From the NCBI GenBank assembly GCA_022539475.1, contig VCMS01000343.1, positions 1 through 56,948 on the forward strand: a DNA stretch of 56,948 bases. Reading direction: 5' to 3'. Source of the DNA: Gracilaria domingensis. Lineage: Eukaryota > Rhodophyta > Florideophyceae > Gracilariales > Gracilariaceae. The notes under the pieces were generated by a model. That model made no database searches. It saw nothing but the letters and a program-made list of their open reading frames with translations, and was not told where the DNA came from. Positions 39,993-48,418 of the stretch are shown here, piece by piece. How positions within the stretch are numbered: position 1 is the first letter of the stretch; every line of letters starts with the position of its first letter. Both the position numbers and the translations under genes were made by a program.

Positions 39993-42900
39993 TTAACACC
40001 GGTCGGTAACATTGAGCTGATCTACCGCTTGCGGCTCTGCGTTCTCCGGGAAGCCCGGGTCTACAGATACTGTCTTCTCCGCTCTGCGGGTGGTGACCTC
40101 ACTCAGTTGTGGTGTTCCCGACGGGGTTACGTTATCCACAGCGGTGTGTACCCCTTGGGTGGGTCGTGTCGTTTCCAGCGCATTGCTCAACGAACTCGAC
40201 GGAGTATCACCACGAGGTACAGCGCCTCGGCGCACCACAACGCTATCGGTAGAGACCGCGAGATTGGTGGCGGTACCTTGCGACACAGTGTGACCGTGCG
40301 ACGCCGGTGTAACGGGTTCCGTACTTTCCTCCCCCTCCTTAGGCGGTGGCACGGGAGCCACGACGTCCGGTGGGGGGTCAACTCTAGTTGAGTTTTCCTC
40401 TTCGTCTCCCGCAACGGGTTGTGGTACCCGCGTGGGTGATTCTGACTTCGGTAGATCCGATAAGCCGCGATCAGGGCGGAGAGTCGCAGGGCGCGAAGAT
40501 ACGACCTGTTCGTCCCCTGTAGCTTCACCCAGTTGGGTGTTAACGTGAACGTAGGGTGGTGGTGCCAGCGCGACACGGTCTAACGATATCCGTTCGTGGA
40601 GATTATTGATATCCAATACTACGGTATCGTCCGTGACGGAAATAACCTTGTAGGGTCCTTCCGCGATAGGCGAGAGCTTGTGGCGGCGTTCCTTCTCCGG
40701 ATTATAGTATTCTTTGCGGAGAAATACCATATCGTCTGGTTTGACCTTTGGTAATGGGGTCTTAACCTTCGCATCGAAGTTGCGCTTATAAGCGGCCTGC
40801 GCCTTATCCATCGCTGTGCGAGCGACCGGTACCATTTTGGTTAACCAATCCTTCCAAGCGTTCCTGTATAACCCAACAGACGGGTACGTAGAAAGCGTTT
40901 CTTGAGCCTCGATTGCAACCGGTGGCGGTACTCTTGACAATACCAACTCAAAAGGTGCTAGCTTCGTTACCCGGTGGACTTGGGTGTTGTACGCATACGT
41001 AATAGCGTCCGTATACAAATCCCAATCCTTAGGATGATCTGCCACATAAGATCTTAATGCATTCAGCATGGTACGGTTAAATCGTTCTACCTGACCATTT
41101 GTTTGGGGGTGGTAGGTGGTCGTAAATAGATTCTTGACACTCAAGATCCGACAGACGTCCTGGAAAAACTTCGACGTGAACTGTGAACCGTTATCTGATA
41201 ATAGATGAACCGGTGGACCGTACACAAAGACCCAGTGGGTGACAAAAGCTTGTGCAACCACGGTGGCCGTAATCCGTTTCAGCGGGACTGTCCGTACCAA
41301 CTTAGAGAACCGATCGGTGATAACCAGAAGGTATCGATTACCTCTTGCGGTTCTGATCAATTCACCTAAGATATCGATAGCGATAAACTCCAAAGGAGAC
41401 CGTGCTGGGAACAGCGTTAACTTCTTCGAGTACTTACGAAGTTTCACGTTATTCTTAGCGCACTCGGTGCAAGAGCGTCGTACTGCGTAGCAGTCCAATG
41501 CCATTGACGGCCAGTAAAAATCCCTACGCAGGGTCAAGTATAGTTTTCGACCTCCTGGGTGGGCTCCTACCTTCACATAGTGTGTCATGACCAACACACG
41601 GTTTTGCAGCGAGTATGGGACCACAATTTGGGTATACGCTTCGACCAACCTAACCAGGTACCCCTGATCGTTAACCTGAAAAGGTATACGATCTCCTCCA
41701 TTGAGACGAGCGCGAATTCGCGTACAAAACTCATCCGTTTGCTGTTCTCGGATCATCTCCTCGGGAGTGATGGGTACAAAAGATCCAGTCAAGGGATCCA
41801 ACTTCTCAGAAGTGAGCAGGATGTCGTCACAGATGTCATCCGACAAAGATTCGACCCAACCTGCTTGTTCTTCCACCATAAAGCATGGTATGTCCAGATC
41901 GTCAACTGGTGCCGCTTCTGCATCTGTCCCCAAGCGGGAGAGTGCATCTGCCTGCACATTCAACGTTCCTTTTTTGTACGTAACTGTGAAATCGAACTCC
42001 GATAACCTCAAGCGCCAACGCATCAAGCGTCCTGATGGTTCCGAGATTTCCATGAGCCATCGGAGAGATGAGTGGTCCGTATGTACCGTAAAATGGTTGC
42101 CCATAAGATATGGTCTCAGTGTAGTTAGAGCCCATACAACGGCTAAGCACTCTTTCTCCGAAACTGAGTAGTTACGTTCGTGTACGTTCAAGGATCGCGA
42201 CCAGTATCCAATTGGATGTCTCACGCCGTCTTCCGTGACCTGAAACAGGGCGCAACCAACCTGGTGTGCACTGGCGTCAGTGTCTACTTCGAATGGAAGT
42301 CCTAGCTTAGGCAAAGCCAAGATTGGCGGTGACGTTACTGCGTCAATTAATGCCGAAAAAGCAGACGCTTCCGCGTCGCCTAGGGGTTCCAGTTGAACTG
42401 GTTGACCTTTTCTCAAAAGGTGGTTAAGGGGGGTCGCAATATCTGCGAAGTTCGGGACAAAACGCCGATATACATTACAAAGACCCAGAAAACTGCGGAG
42501 TTCCGTTTGTGTCGTAGGGTGTTTCGCTTCCTTCAGCGACTTCACGCGAACTGCGTCAACTGAGAGCTGTCCAGGTCGAATGATATGCCCTAGGTATTTG
42601 ACAGAATCTGTGAAGAACTCGCACTTCTTGAGTTTCAGCGTAATGCCCGCGTCCCTGAGGACTCTCATGACGTCCCGGACGTGTGTTAAGTGGTCATCAA
42701 GGTTATCGGAGAACACGATGATATCGTCAAGATACACCAAGCAGGTCTTCCACTTGAATCGAGCCAAGAGGATATCGATAGCACGTTGAAACGTAGCCGG
42801 CGCGTTGGTTAATCCGAACGGCATTCGTTTAAACCGGTACAAACCTTGGTGGCACACAAAAGCAGTTTTGTCCTTATCCTTTTCACGGATCGGAACTTGC

Positions 42901-44456
42901 CAGTATCCCCAATTGGCATCCAAGGCGGTGAACACTGTAGCACTCCCAAGCGAGTCAATGTATTCGTCCATCCTGGGTATGGGATAAACGTCTTTGACGG
43001 TGACCGAATTTAGACGACGGTAATCAATACAGAATCGCCACGATCCGTCCGCTTTTGGAACTAGCACCACGGGTGAGGCCCAAGCGGATTGAGCCGCCTC
43101 TATGACGCCAGCGCGTAACATCTTCTCAACCTGAGATTGCTCTTCTTCCCTAGCTTTGGGACCAGCCCGGTATGGGTGTTGGGAAATGGGGCTAGTACCT
43201 GGAAGTAGGTCAATACGGTGTTCCGTGATTTCAATTGTCCCGAGGGATCCATCCCACATGGGTGTGAACTCCCTCAACATTTCTCTTAGCTTACCTCTAT
43301 GAGATTCAGGTACATGATTAAAATTCAACTGTTCCAGTTCCTTGACAGGGTCTGTATCTTCCGTTCCTGGTGGCAACGCTTTACCCTCGGTGGGTGCCAG
43401 CGATTCGGTAACTTCGCTCGCCGGGGTAACCGATGCGGTAAACGCGGTTTCCGCTGATCCCTCCCCCTCCTTAGCATCGGTTATACCGAGAACATCCGCA
43501 ACGGGTATCTTCGTCGGTACGATAGCAGCAGGGTGTGGGAGAGTGGAACCAAGGATTTGGTTTTTAGCTAACCACTGTCGGGTTGTGCCAAAGTTGGCGA
43601 CCAAAACTCTGAATGGTTTGTCGGGTTCCACCGAGATTACTCCGTTCGCCAAAGCGAGTTGCTTCTGATCATACAATGATGGCAATAGTTGTACCACACG
43701 TAGGCCAGACTGCTTAGTAGTTATGGTGACCCAAACTTGGGATTGCGCAGGGATTGCGATGGCATGAGCCACATGGAGCTTAGATGATACCGGGTCGACG
43801 GTTGGAACTTCCTGTGCAGCAGGGAGCGGGACGCGCTTGCGTGTAGCTCTCTTTAGCGGTTTCCTTACAATCGGTATTTCGGAACCATCATCCATGGTAA
43901 CAACTCGAGCTCGAGGTCGAATCGCTTCAACAAAACGATCACAAAAGTCACAACCGAGTATCACCGGTGCGGCAATGCTTTTGCAAACCATGAAATCCAC
44001 TTTAACCATACAGGTTCCTAATCGTACCATGAGAGGTATGTACCCAAGAGTACGCAACGGGTTATTGTTGGCATCCGCGATATCCAAACCTGGACCATGA
44101 CGAATTTCATCCCGTAGCGCGGGTGGCACCAACTCAAGGTGAATCAGGTTCGGTGCAGCTCCTGTATCCAACACAGACAACTGTCGAACCATGAACTGGT
44201 TAGACAAGCCAAGATCGGCATAAACTTTGTAGTTTCTCTTGGCCATCACAAGAACTCTTTCCGGAATACGGAGATTACGGGACCGTATCCACGGACGACG
44301 TAGAACCGAAAGGTGTTCTGAGCTCACGTCAGTTTTAGCCGCTATCCTTGAAAGGATTCTAACAGCTGGGGAGCGAAGCTGTGACGCCTCGGGCGCCTTT
44401 AACTTCGGCTCGGAAGGCGCCCCTCCCGTAGGGGAAACTCCCGAAGTCAGTTTTTC
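39993..44456 (-). CDS. pol: Pol polyprotein (element 2), expressed by -1 frameshift
   Basis: The frame is open from the slip site at 44456 to TAA at 39993-39995, about 1,487 codons. There is no ATG at its head, which fits expression as Gag-Pol. In order (residues counted from a GTG at 44327): aspartic protease DTGAAPN at about 54; RT with FCIDYRRLNSV and YLDDIIVFS at about 530; RNase H with DTDAS at about 680 and TDHSSLRW; integrase zinc domain (HYVKVGAH...CTEC) at about 920-960; catalytic core with AIDILG, LLSDNGSQFTS and NGQVERF supplying Asp, Asp and Glu; and a GPYKV module at about 1224. A Pro/Thr/Glu-rich tail of about 150 residues ends the protein. The chromodomain is not fused but follows as a separate ORF. 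All catalytic residues that I can check are present. Confidence 0.94.
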   Translation of the reverse strand, partial: EKLTSGVSPTGGAPSEPKLKAPEASQLRSPAVRILSRIAAKTDVSSEHLSVLRRPWIRSRNLRIPERVLVMAKRNYKVYADLGLSNQFMVRQLSVLDTGAAPNLIHLELVPPALRDEIRHGPGLDIADANNNPLRTLGYIPLMVRLGTCMVKVDFMVCKSIAAPVILGCDFCDRFVEAIRPRARVVTMDDGSEIPIVRKPLKRATRKRVPLPAAQEVPTVDPVSSKLHVAHAIAIPAQSQVWVTITTKQSGLRVVQLLPSLYDQKQLALANGVISVEPDKPFRVLVANFGTTRQWLAKNQILGSTLPHPAAIVPTKIPVADVLGITDAKEGEGSAETAFTASVTPASEVTESLAPTEGKALPPGTEDTDPVKELEQLNFNHVPESHRGKLREMLREFTPMWDGSLGTIEITEHRIDLLPGTSPISQHPYRAGPKAREEEQSQVEKMLRAGVIEAAQSAWASPVVLVPKADGSWRFCIDYRRLNSVTVKDVYPIPRMDEYIDSLGSATVFTALDANWGYWQVPIREKDKDKTAFVCHQGLYRFKRMPFGLTNAPATFQRAIDILLARFKWKTCLVYLDDIIVFSDNLDDHLTHVRDVMRVLRDAGITLKLKKCEFFTDSVKYLGHIIRPGQLSVDAVRVKSLKEAKHPTTQTELRSFLGLCNVYRRFVPNFADIATPLNHLLRKGQPVQLEPLGDAEASAFSALIDAVTSPPILALPKLGLPFEVDTDASAHQVGCALFQVTEDGVRHPIGYWSRSLNVHERNYSVSEKECLAVVWALTTLRPYLMGNHFTVHTDHSSLRWLMEISEPSGRLMRWRLRLSEFDFTVTYKKGTLNVQADALSRLGTDAEAAPVDDLDIPCFMVEEQAGWVESLSDDICDDILLTSEKLDPLTGSFVPITPEEMIREQQTDEFCTRIRARLNGGDRIPFQVNDQGYLVRLVEAYTQIVVPYSLQNRVLVMTHYVKVGAHPGGRKLYLTLRRDFYWPSMALDCYAVRRSCTECAKNNVKLRKYSKKLTLFPARSPLEFIAIDILGELIRTARGNRYLLVITDRFSKLVRTVPLKRITATVVAQAFVTHWVFVYGPPVHLLSDNGSQFTSKFFQDVCRILSVKNLFTTTYHPQTNGQVERFNRTMLNALRSYVADHPKDWDLYTDAITYAYNTQVHRVTKLAPFELVLSRVPPPVAIEAQETLSTYPSVGLYRNAWKDWLTKMVPVARTAMDKAQAAYKRNFDAKVKTPLPKVKPDDMVFLRKEYYNPEKERRHKLSPIAEGPYKVISVTDDTVVLDINNLHERISLDRVALAPPPYVHVNTQLGEATGDEQVVSSRPATLRPDRGLSDLPKSESPTRVPQPVAGDEEENSTRVDPPPDVVAPVPPPKEGEESTEPVTPASHGHTVSQGTATNLAVSTDSVVVRRGAVPRGDTPSSSLSNALETTRPTQGVHTAVDNVTPSGTPQLSEVTTRRAEKTVSVDPGFPENAEPQAVDQLNVTDRC
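40324..40342 (-). other. Internal polypurine motif 2 (element 2)
   Basis: Minus-strand CTAAGGAGGGGGAGGAAAG in the pol tail. Its first 14 bases are identical to the 3' tract. Confidence 0.55.
43458..43474 (-). other. Internal polypurine motif 1 (element 2)
   Basis: Minus-strand CTAAGGAGGGGGAGGGA in the protease-RT linker. It is the third exact copy of the 14-base CTAAGGAGGGGGAG in this element. Confidence 0.55.
44391..44456 (-). promoter_or_regulatory. Candidate -1 frameshift signal, gag/pol (element 2)
   Basis: Minus-strand GAAAAAC at 44450-44456, gag TGA at 44447-44449, ACTTCGG at 44441-44447, then the perfect 9-base stem arms at 44414-44422 and 44391-44399 around a loop containing CCGAAGT. 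It has the same pairing as in element 1; the few substitutions between copies fall outside the arms. Confidence 0.7.
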
Positions 44457-46516
44457 TGAACGGGGCTCACCGAATTCGGTGCGTGAACTCCGTTCGGGGG
44501 GCCTAACTGAACCCCATGCGTGGGTACTTCGCCTTGAACCTGGTTCGAAGGTGCCTGTGCCGGAACGGAGGGCTGAGCATAGACCGGAACCGGTAATCCC
44601 AGTTCAGCTCTGGCCTTATCATATTCCTTTCGTGGAACAGATTCCTTTTCCTCGGGCGTGAGGGCGTCGTAATACGCAATAATTTTCGGCCGGTGCGACG
44701 GCGGAAATACGCACTGCGTCGATACGTGACCTGGAAGGTAGCACTGGTAACATATGACCGAGGCCGGTTTGTCGCGAGGGCGATTGTCCACTCGACGTTG
44801 TGGTGCTGTGTCCTTCCACCCTGGACGGTTCAGACGCGACGAATTGTTAGCGTAAGGCAGCGGGGCTGCAGGCACCCGGACACCTTGGGCATACAATGCG
44901 GGGTCTTCTTCCGTGCTCGGAATCGAGGTTGACGGCAGGTCCGTAGATCCGTAAGAATCGGGGTTACTTCCGATGAAGTGGACGTTATCAGCATCACCGA
45001 CAGCGGTTTCACGTCGCAAAACCGACATCGATGGTGACGAACTCTCCGCGAGTAGCGCTTTCGAGCGGCGCTGCCCCGGGTTGCGGGCTCGATACGTCTC
45101 TCCTTCCGCCTGGGCGTAATTAACCAACTCTAGGTACGTCATTCGGCGTTTTTCCTCGCGTCGGCGAGCGACCAACGACCGAATGGTGGGGTCCAAACCA
45201 TCAACAAACATGGTACACCGCTCCTGTGCGGAATACACATTACCACATCGGTGAAACGCTTTGTTCAACCGCGTTGAATAAACCGTTTCAGATTCTCCAC
45301 TCTTCTGTCTAGTGTCGCGAACAGCAAGAGTAGCGCTGTAAATCGCGTTGGAAGTCGCGTACGACCTGAGAAGGTAGTTCACGGCTTCCGGCCAACACGT
45401 GACTCCTCCTTCCGAGGCTCTCGAGGTTCCTCGAACTGAGTTGTACTGATCTTCCGCAGTCCCTGTTAGGAAGTACGGCAGTGCCACATATGCCTGTGCT
45501 TCACTCATACCGAGTATATCGGCCTCCTGGACGAACCTGGCAAGGAAATCCAAGATAAGGATAGGATCTGTCCTCGAGAACTTCCTTGTTTCAAGGGTAA
45601 CATTCAACCTTCGAATGTAGTCCTTCACCTTACCGGTTCCTCGCGAGGAGCGATTCGAAGTAACATCCTCCAACCGATAATAGCGGTACGACAACAGCTT
45701 TGTGTAGAGCGGGTCCGTCGGCTTTAACTCTTTGAGTCCCAAGTGGCGCCGTCCTTTCACGCGTGATCTCATCACTGCCTGAGTAGACTGCGTCGCTTTC
45801 GACCGTGTCGAACGTGACCTATGACGGTTGTCATCACTATCAGATGAATCTGACGAACTGTCTTCAGTCATGCCGCTCGAGTCAGAGCGCGATGAATCCG
45901 AATCATAGTGAACTCGTTTTGGGTGTCGACGTTTCTGCTTCACCGAACGATGGTCTTCATCCGCAGATGGATTTCCTTGAGGAACCTGTGCGTCCACAGC
46001 TTCATCCATACGGATTGTATCCTCCAGCGTTTCCAAGCGCGAACGAATTCGACCGATATCGGTGCGCATTTCCTCGACAAATGCCCGGTACTCCGTGACG
46101 AAGACGTCTGGGGTACCCAGATTTTCCATAATGGAATTCACGTCCCTTCTCAGAAGACGTAAGTCTCCTGAGACATCCCTCACCTGGGCATTATCAACCT
46201 GCGTCCTCAACGAGGTAACATCCTGTAGGAGTTCCACGTGAGCAGCGTGATTAATATCCAAGCGGGATTCCAACCTAGCCAACTCGGCTACGGTAGCAGC
46301 GTTAGGGTTAACCATGGATGGTGTCTCAACGACGGGTTGAGCAGAACCCACGTTTTCCTTAGGTGCTTCCGTAACTGAACGCGTTCTCCGGGGGCGGGGT
46401 ACGACCTCAAGAGGTTGCGCCTCATCTGGGATAGACCGGGACGTCGGTGCAACGGGTGGAACCGCAGCTGACGACCGCGCTGAACCAGCTCGAGAACCTC
46501 GAGGCGGTTGCGGCAT
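44447..46516 (-). CDS. gag: Gag polyprotein (element 2)
   Basis: 689 codons from ATG at 46516. It has the same plan as element 1 gag: Pro/Ser-rich start, coiled-coil segment, Asp/Ser-rich acidic linker, capsid-like helical region and CCHC knuckle CYQCYLPGHVSTQC. Differences from element 1 are few (for example Gly to Arg in KFSRTDP and His to Asp in GLDPT). The stop overlaps the pseudoknot region that would direct -1 frameshifting into pol. Expected product: particle-forming capsid and RNA-binding nucleocapsid. Confidence 0.93.
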   Translation of the reverse strand: MPQPPRGSRAGSARSSAAVPPVAPTSRSIPDEAQPLEVVPRPRRTRSVTEAPKENVGSAQPVVETPSMVNPNAATVAELARLESRLDINHAAHVELLQDVTSLRTQVDNAQVRDVSGDLRLLRRDVNSIMENLGTPDVFVTEYRAFVEEMRTDIGRIRSRLETLEDTIRMDEAVDAQVPQGNPSADEDHRSVKQKRRHPKRVHYDSDSSRSDSSGMTEDSSSDSSDSDDNRHRSRSTRSKATQSTQAVMRSRVKGRRHLGLKELKPTDPLYTKLLSYRYYRLEDVTSNRSSRGTGKVKDYIRRLNVTLETRKFSRTDPILILDFLARFVQEADILGMSEAQAYVALPYFLTGTAEDQYNSVRGTSRASEGGVTCWPEAVNYLLRSYATSNAIYSATLAVRDTRQKSGESETVYSTRLNKAFHRCGNVYSAQERCTMFVDGLDPTIRSLVARRREEKRRMTYLELVNYAQAEGETYRARNPGQRRSKALLAESSSPSMSVLRRETAVGDADNVHFIGSNPDSYGSTDLPSTSIPSTEEDPALYAQGVRVPAAPLPYANNSSRLNRPGWKDTAPQRRVDNRPRDKPASVICYQCYLPGHVSTQCVFPPSHRPKIIAYYDALTPEEKESVPRKEYDKARAELGLPVPVYAQPSVPAQAPSNQVQGEVPTHGVQLGPPNGVHAPNSVSPVQKN

Positions 46517-46744
46517 ACTGGAAACCAGTAGGCAATCTGATCCAGATGATCCAGTTAAACTCGTACACGAGTCCCCAAAGAACAAGAAAACTCAATAAAC
46601 CTTCTCGGTAAACCACCACGTCAGCGGTTCACGTTCAAAAGTTGTCAACCTCCAAAACTCTAAAGAGTCCCCTGATCGTTGTCAGAAAACGGTGATCCGT
46701 CAACAATCAAGTCAATTCCACGACAGTGACCTAAAACGGTTCTA

Positions 46745-46757
46745 GGTCGGGAGACCA
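46745..46757 (-). other. Primer-binding site (element 2)
   Basis: Minus-strand TGGTCTCCCGACC, 3 bases from the LTR end at 46761, identical to element 1. Confidence 0.65.
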
Positions 46758-46760
46758 CTT

Positions 46761-47734
46761 TGTGGGGCAAACTCGGAAGAGTGAAACCCACCAGACTGTC
46801 CGAAGGTCCGCTCTCGTGAGAGATGGCAGACCAGTGACAGAGCCCTCTGTACCACCGTAACTCGGTTGTAAGGCCGAAGTGGCAACTGGCTATACCTACA
46901 GAGGTGATAGGCCACGTGGTGAGGAAACGATGAGAAACTCCAGAGATGGGGTGGTATCGGCAACGATGAAACACGACCAACGACAGGTGTAGTCCCGAGA
47001 GGGAAAGCAACAGAAAACAACAACCAAACAACACCCACACGCGACGGGTAGGGCCTCCTCGGCACTGTGCCCGGAGCGGGGCGAGATCCTCCAACGGTAA
47101 TGCACGGGTTTCCGTAAACACGGCAAAACTCTATACAGAGTCGGATCACTTCGTAATGTAGTCCTATACCTCCTCGGTACGACCCTCAGGTCCCGACATC
47201 AACGACAGATGTTCCTCAAAGGTACCGAGAGGGTAGGACCACCGTAACCAGACGTGGCTATACTCGCGAGAGTGATAACCCACGTAGGCGGTTGGCGCCA
47301 GAGCCTCACTCGTGTAGAGTCCACTCGGGAGAGCGCTACTCGACAAAGAGTTCACTTAGAAGTGCTCGGGTTGACTTTACAAAGGTGCTCGCGACGACGA
47401 GGTCGAGCTCACCTAAGTAGGTCTAAACTAACTATGTACACGTGGTGCACACCCGCAGGGGTCCGTACACGTGGCTAGCCCAGTGTCAGGCACCTCAGGT
47501 GCACTACCTATTGTCCCGTAATATGCACACACACGGTGGTGTAGTACACGCGTCCACCTAGCGGTATTGGCCAGCAATGGCAACCCTGATTACAGGTAAC
47601 TGTGGGAAAGCCATTCCAAAAGTAACCGCCAAAATTGGGTCCAACTCATAACTCTTCGAGTGCATCCTCGTATCACTCCCCTGAGTATATGAGGCGCATC
47701 ATCCTGATAACCACGCAAAATGCGTTGCTCTACA
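46761..47734 (-). repeat. Element 2 5' LTR
   Basis: 974 bp, followed on the plus strand by the CAACG duplication. In the parts compared it is identical to the LTR at 35781-36754. Confidence 0.95.
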
Positions 47735-47739
47735 CAACG

Positions 47740-48285
47740 GGGGCTTTACAAGACCAAGTGGTGACGTCACGGGCTCCCGGGCACGTGTGCCTACTGTACC
47801 ACGTGGGACGCGTAAGCGCAGGCTTGGACAAGACTAATTAGTCTATTTTCGTTAATTTAGAATTAATATTTACTCGGTAGTGTAGATATGTGGCCGGGGT
47901 GGTGCACCACAAATGCACCTCCCGGTGGCCCACGTGGCACTAGGCCCGTGAGAGCCGGAGGGGCGCTCGGGTGTACTAAACCCCCGAGACGCCAACCTCC
48001 CACACCAAATGGTAAAGTCAAGCACCAACTAGGCTGATTTGACACCAGTTCGGTTCTACAGTCACCAATTGGTAAGTCTAGTAGTCCTCTAATAGTTTTG
48101 CTGACCTCGAGGGTTATACGTGCCTGCCGCACACCAGTGCAGGCGTATTTACCACTTGGTCACCGTGCACTATAGGCAACGGTGGGTGCTGCCGACCTAT
48201 TAGGTGTCACGCGTTTCACTCCTCCGCCGGGTCGAGCCCACGCGGGGCTCCCCACTAGCAGCTCGCACCGATCGGTTATACCACA
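47740..48285 (+). repeat. Element 3 5' LTR, right part
   Basis: Non-coding DNA that ends TTATACCACA, 5 bases before the PBS. It contains AT-rich DNA (47835-47875) and at least three ACCANNTGGT palindromes. The left end is cut off by element 2. LTR status rests on the PBS position and the CA end. Confidence 0.6.
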
Positions 48286-48290
48286 TATTT

Positions 48291-48302
48291 TGGTCTCCCG
48301 AC
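48291..48302 (+). other. Primer-binding site (element 3)
   Basis: TGGTCTCCCGAC, the same 12 bases as in elements 1 and 2, so the same primer tRNA is probably used. Confidence 0.6.
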
Positions 48303-48418
48303 TTAGATATCTGTGGATTACCAAGTGGTTTTGGGAAGGGAGGATTTGGAAGTCACGAGATACCCGAGTGGTTTGGTTCCCGTTGCAGAAGCAATTGGCT
48401 CCGACGCCAGTTACCTAA

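Larger units (their letters stand above)
35781..47734 (-). mobile_element. Element 2: full-length, apparently intact Ty3/Gypsy chromovirus, minus orientation
   Basis: 11,954 bp with two 974-bp LTRs and 5-bp duplications CAACG at 35776-35780 and 47735-47739. It is the same family and layout as element 1 but inverted. Gag, pol, the chromodomain ORF and the antisense ORF are all open, and I found no difference between its two LTRs. Diagnostic LTR bases (for example ACTACATT where element 1 has ACTAGATT) are shared by both LTRs of each element, so these are two separate insertions and not one inverted duplication. This copy is the best candidate for a currently active element. Confidence 0.95.

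Noticed and set aside
8404..47734. Elements 1 and 2 as arms of one large inverted duplication
   Set aside because: Each has its own 5-bp target duplication, unrelated flanks and private LTR substitutions, so they are separate insertions.
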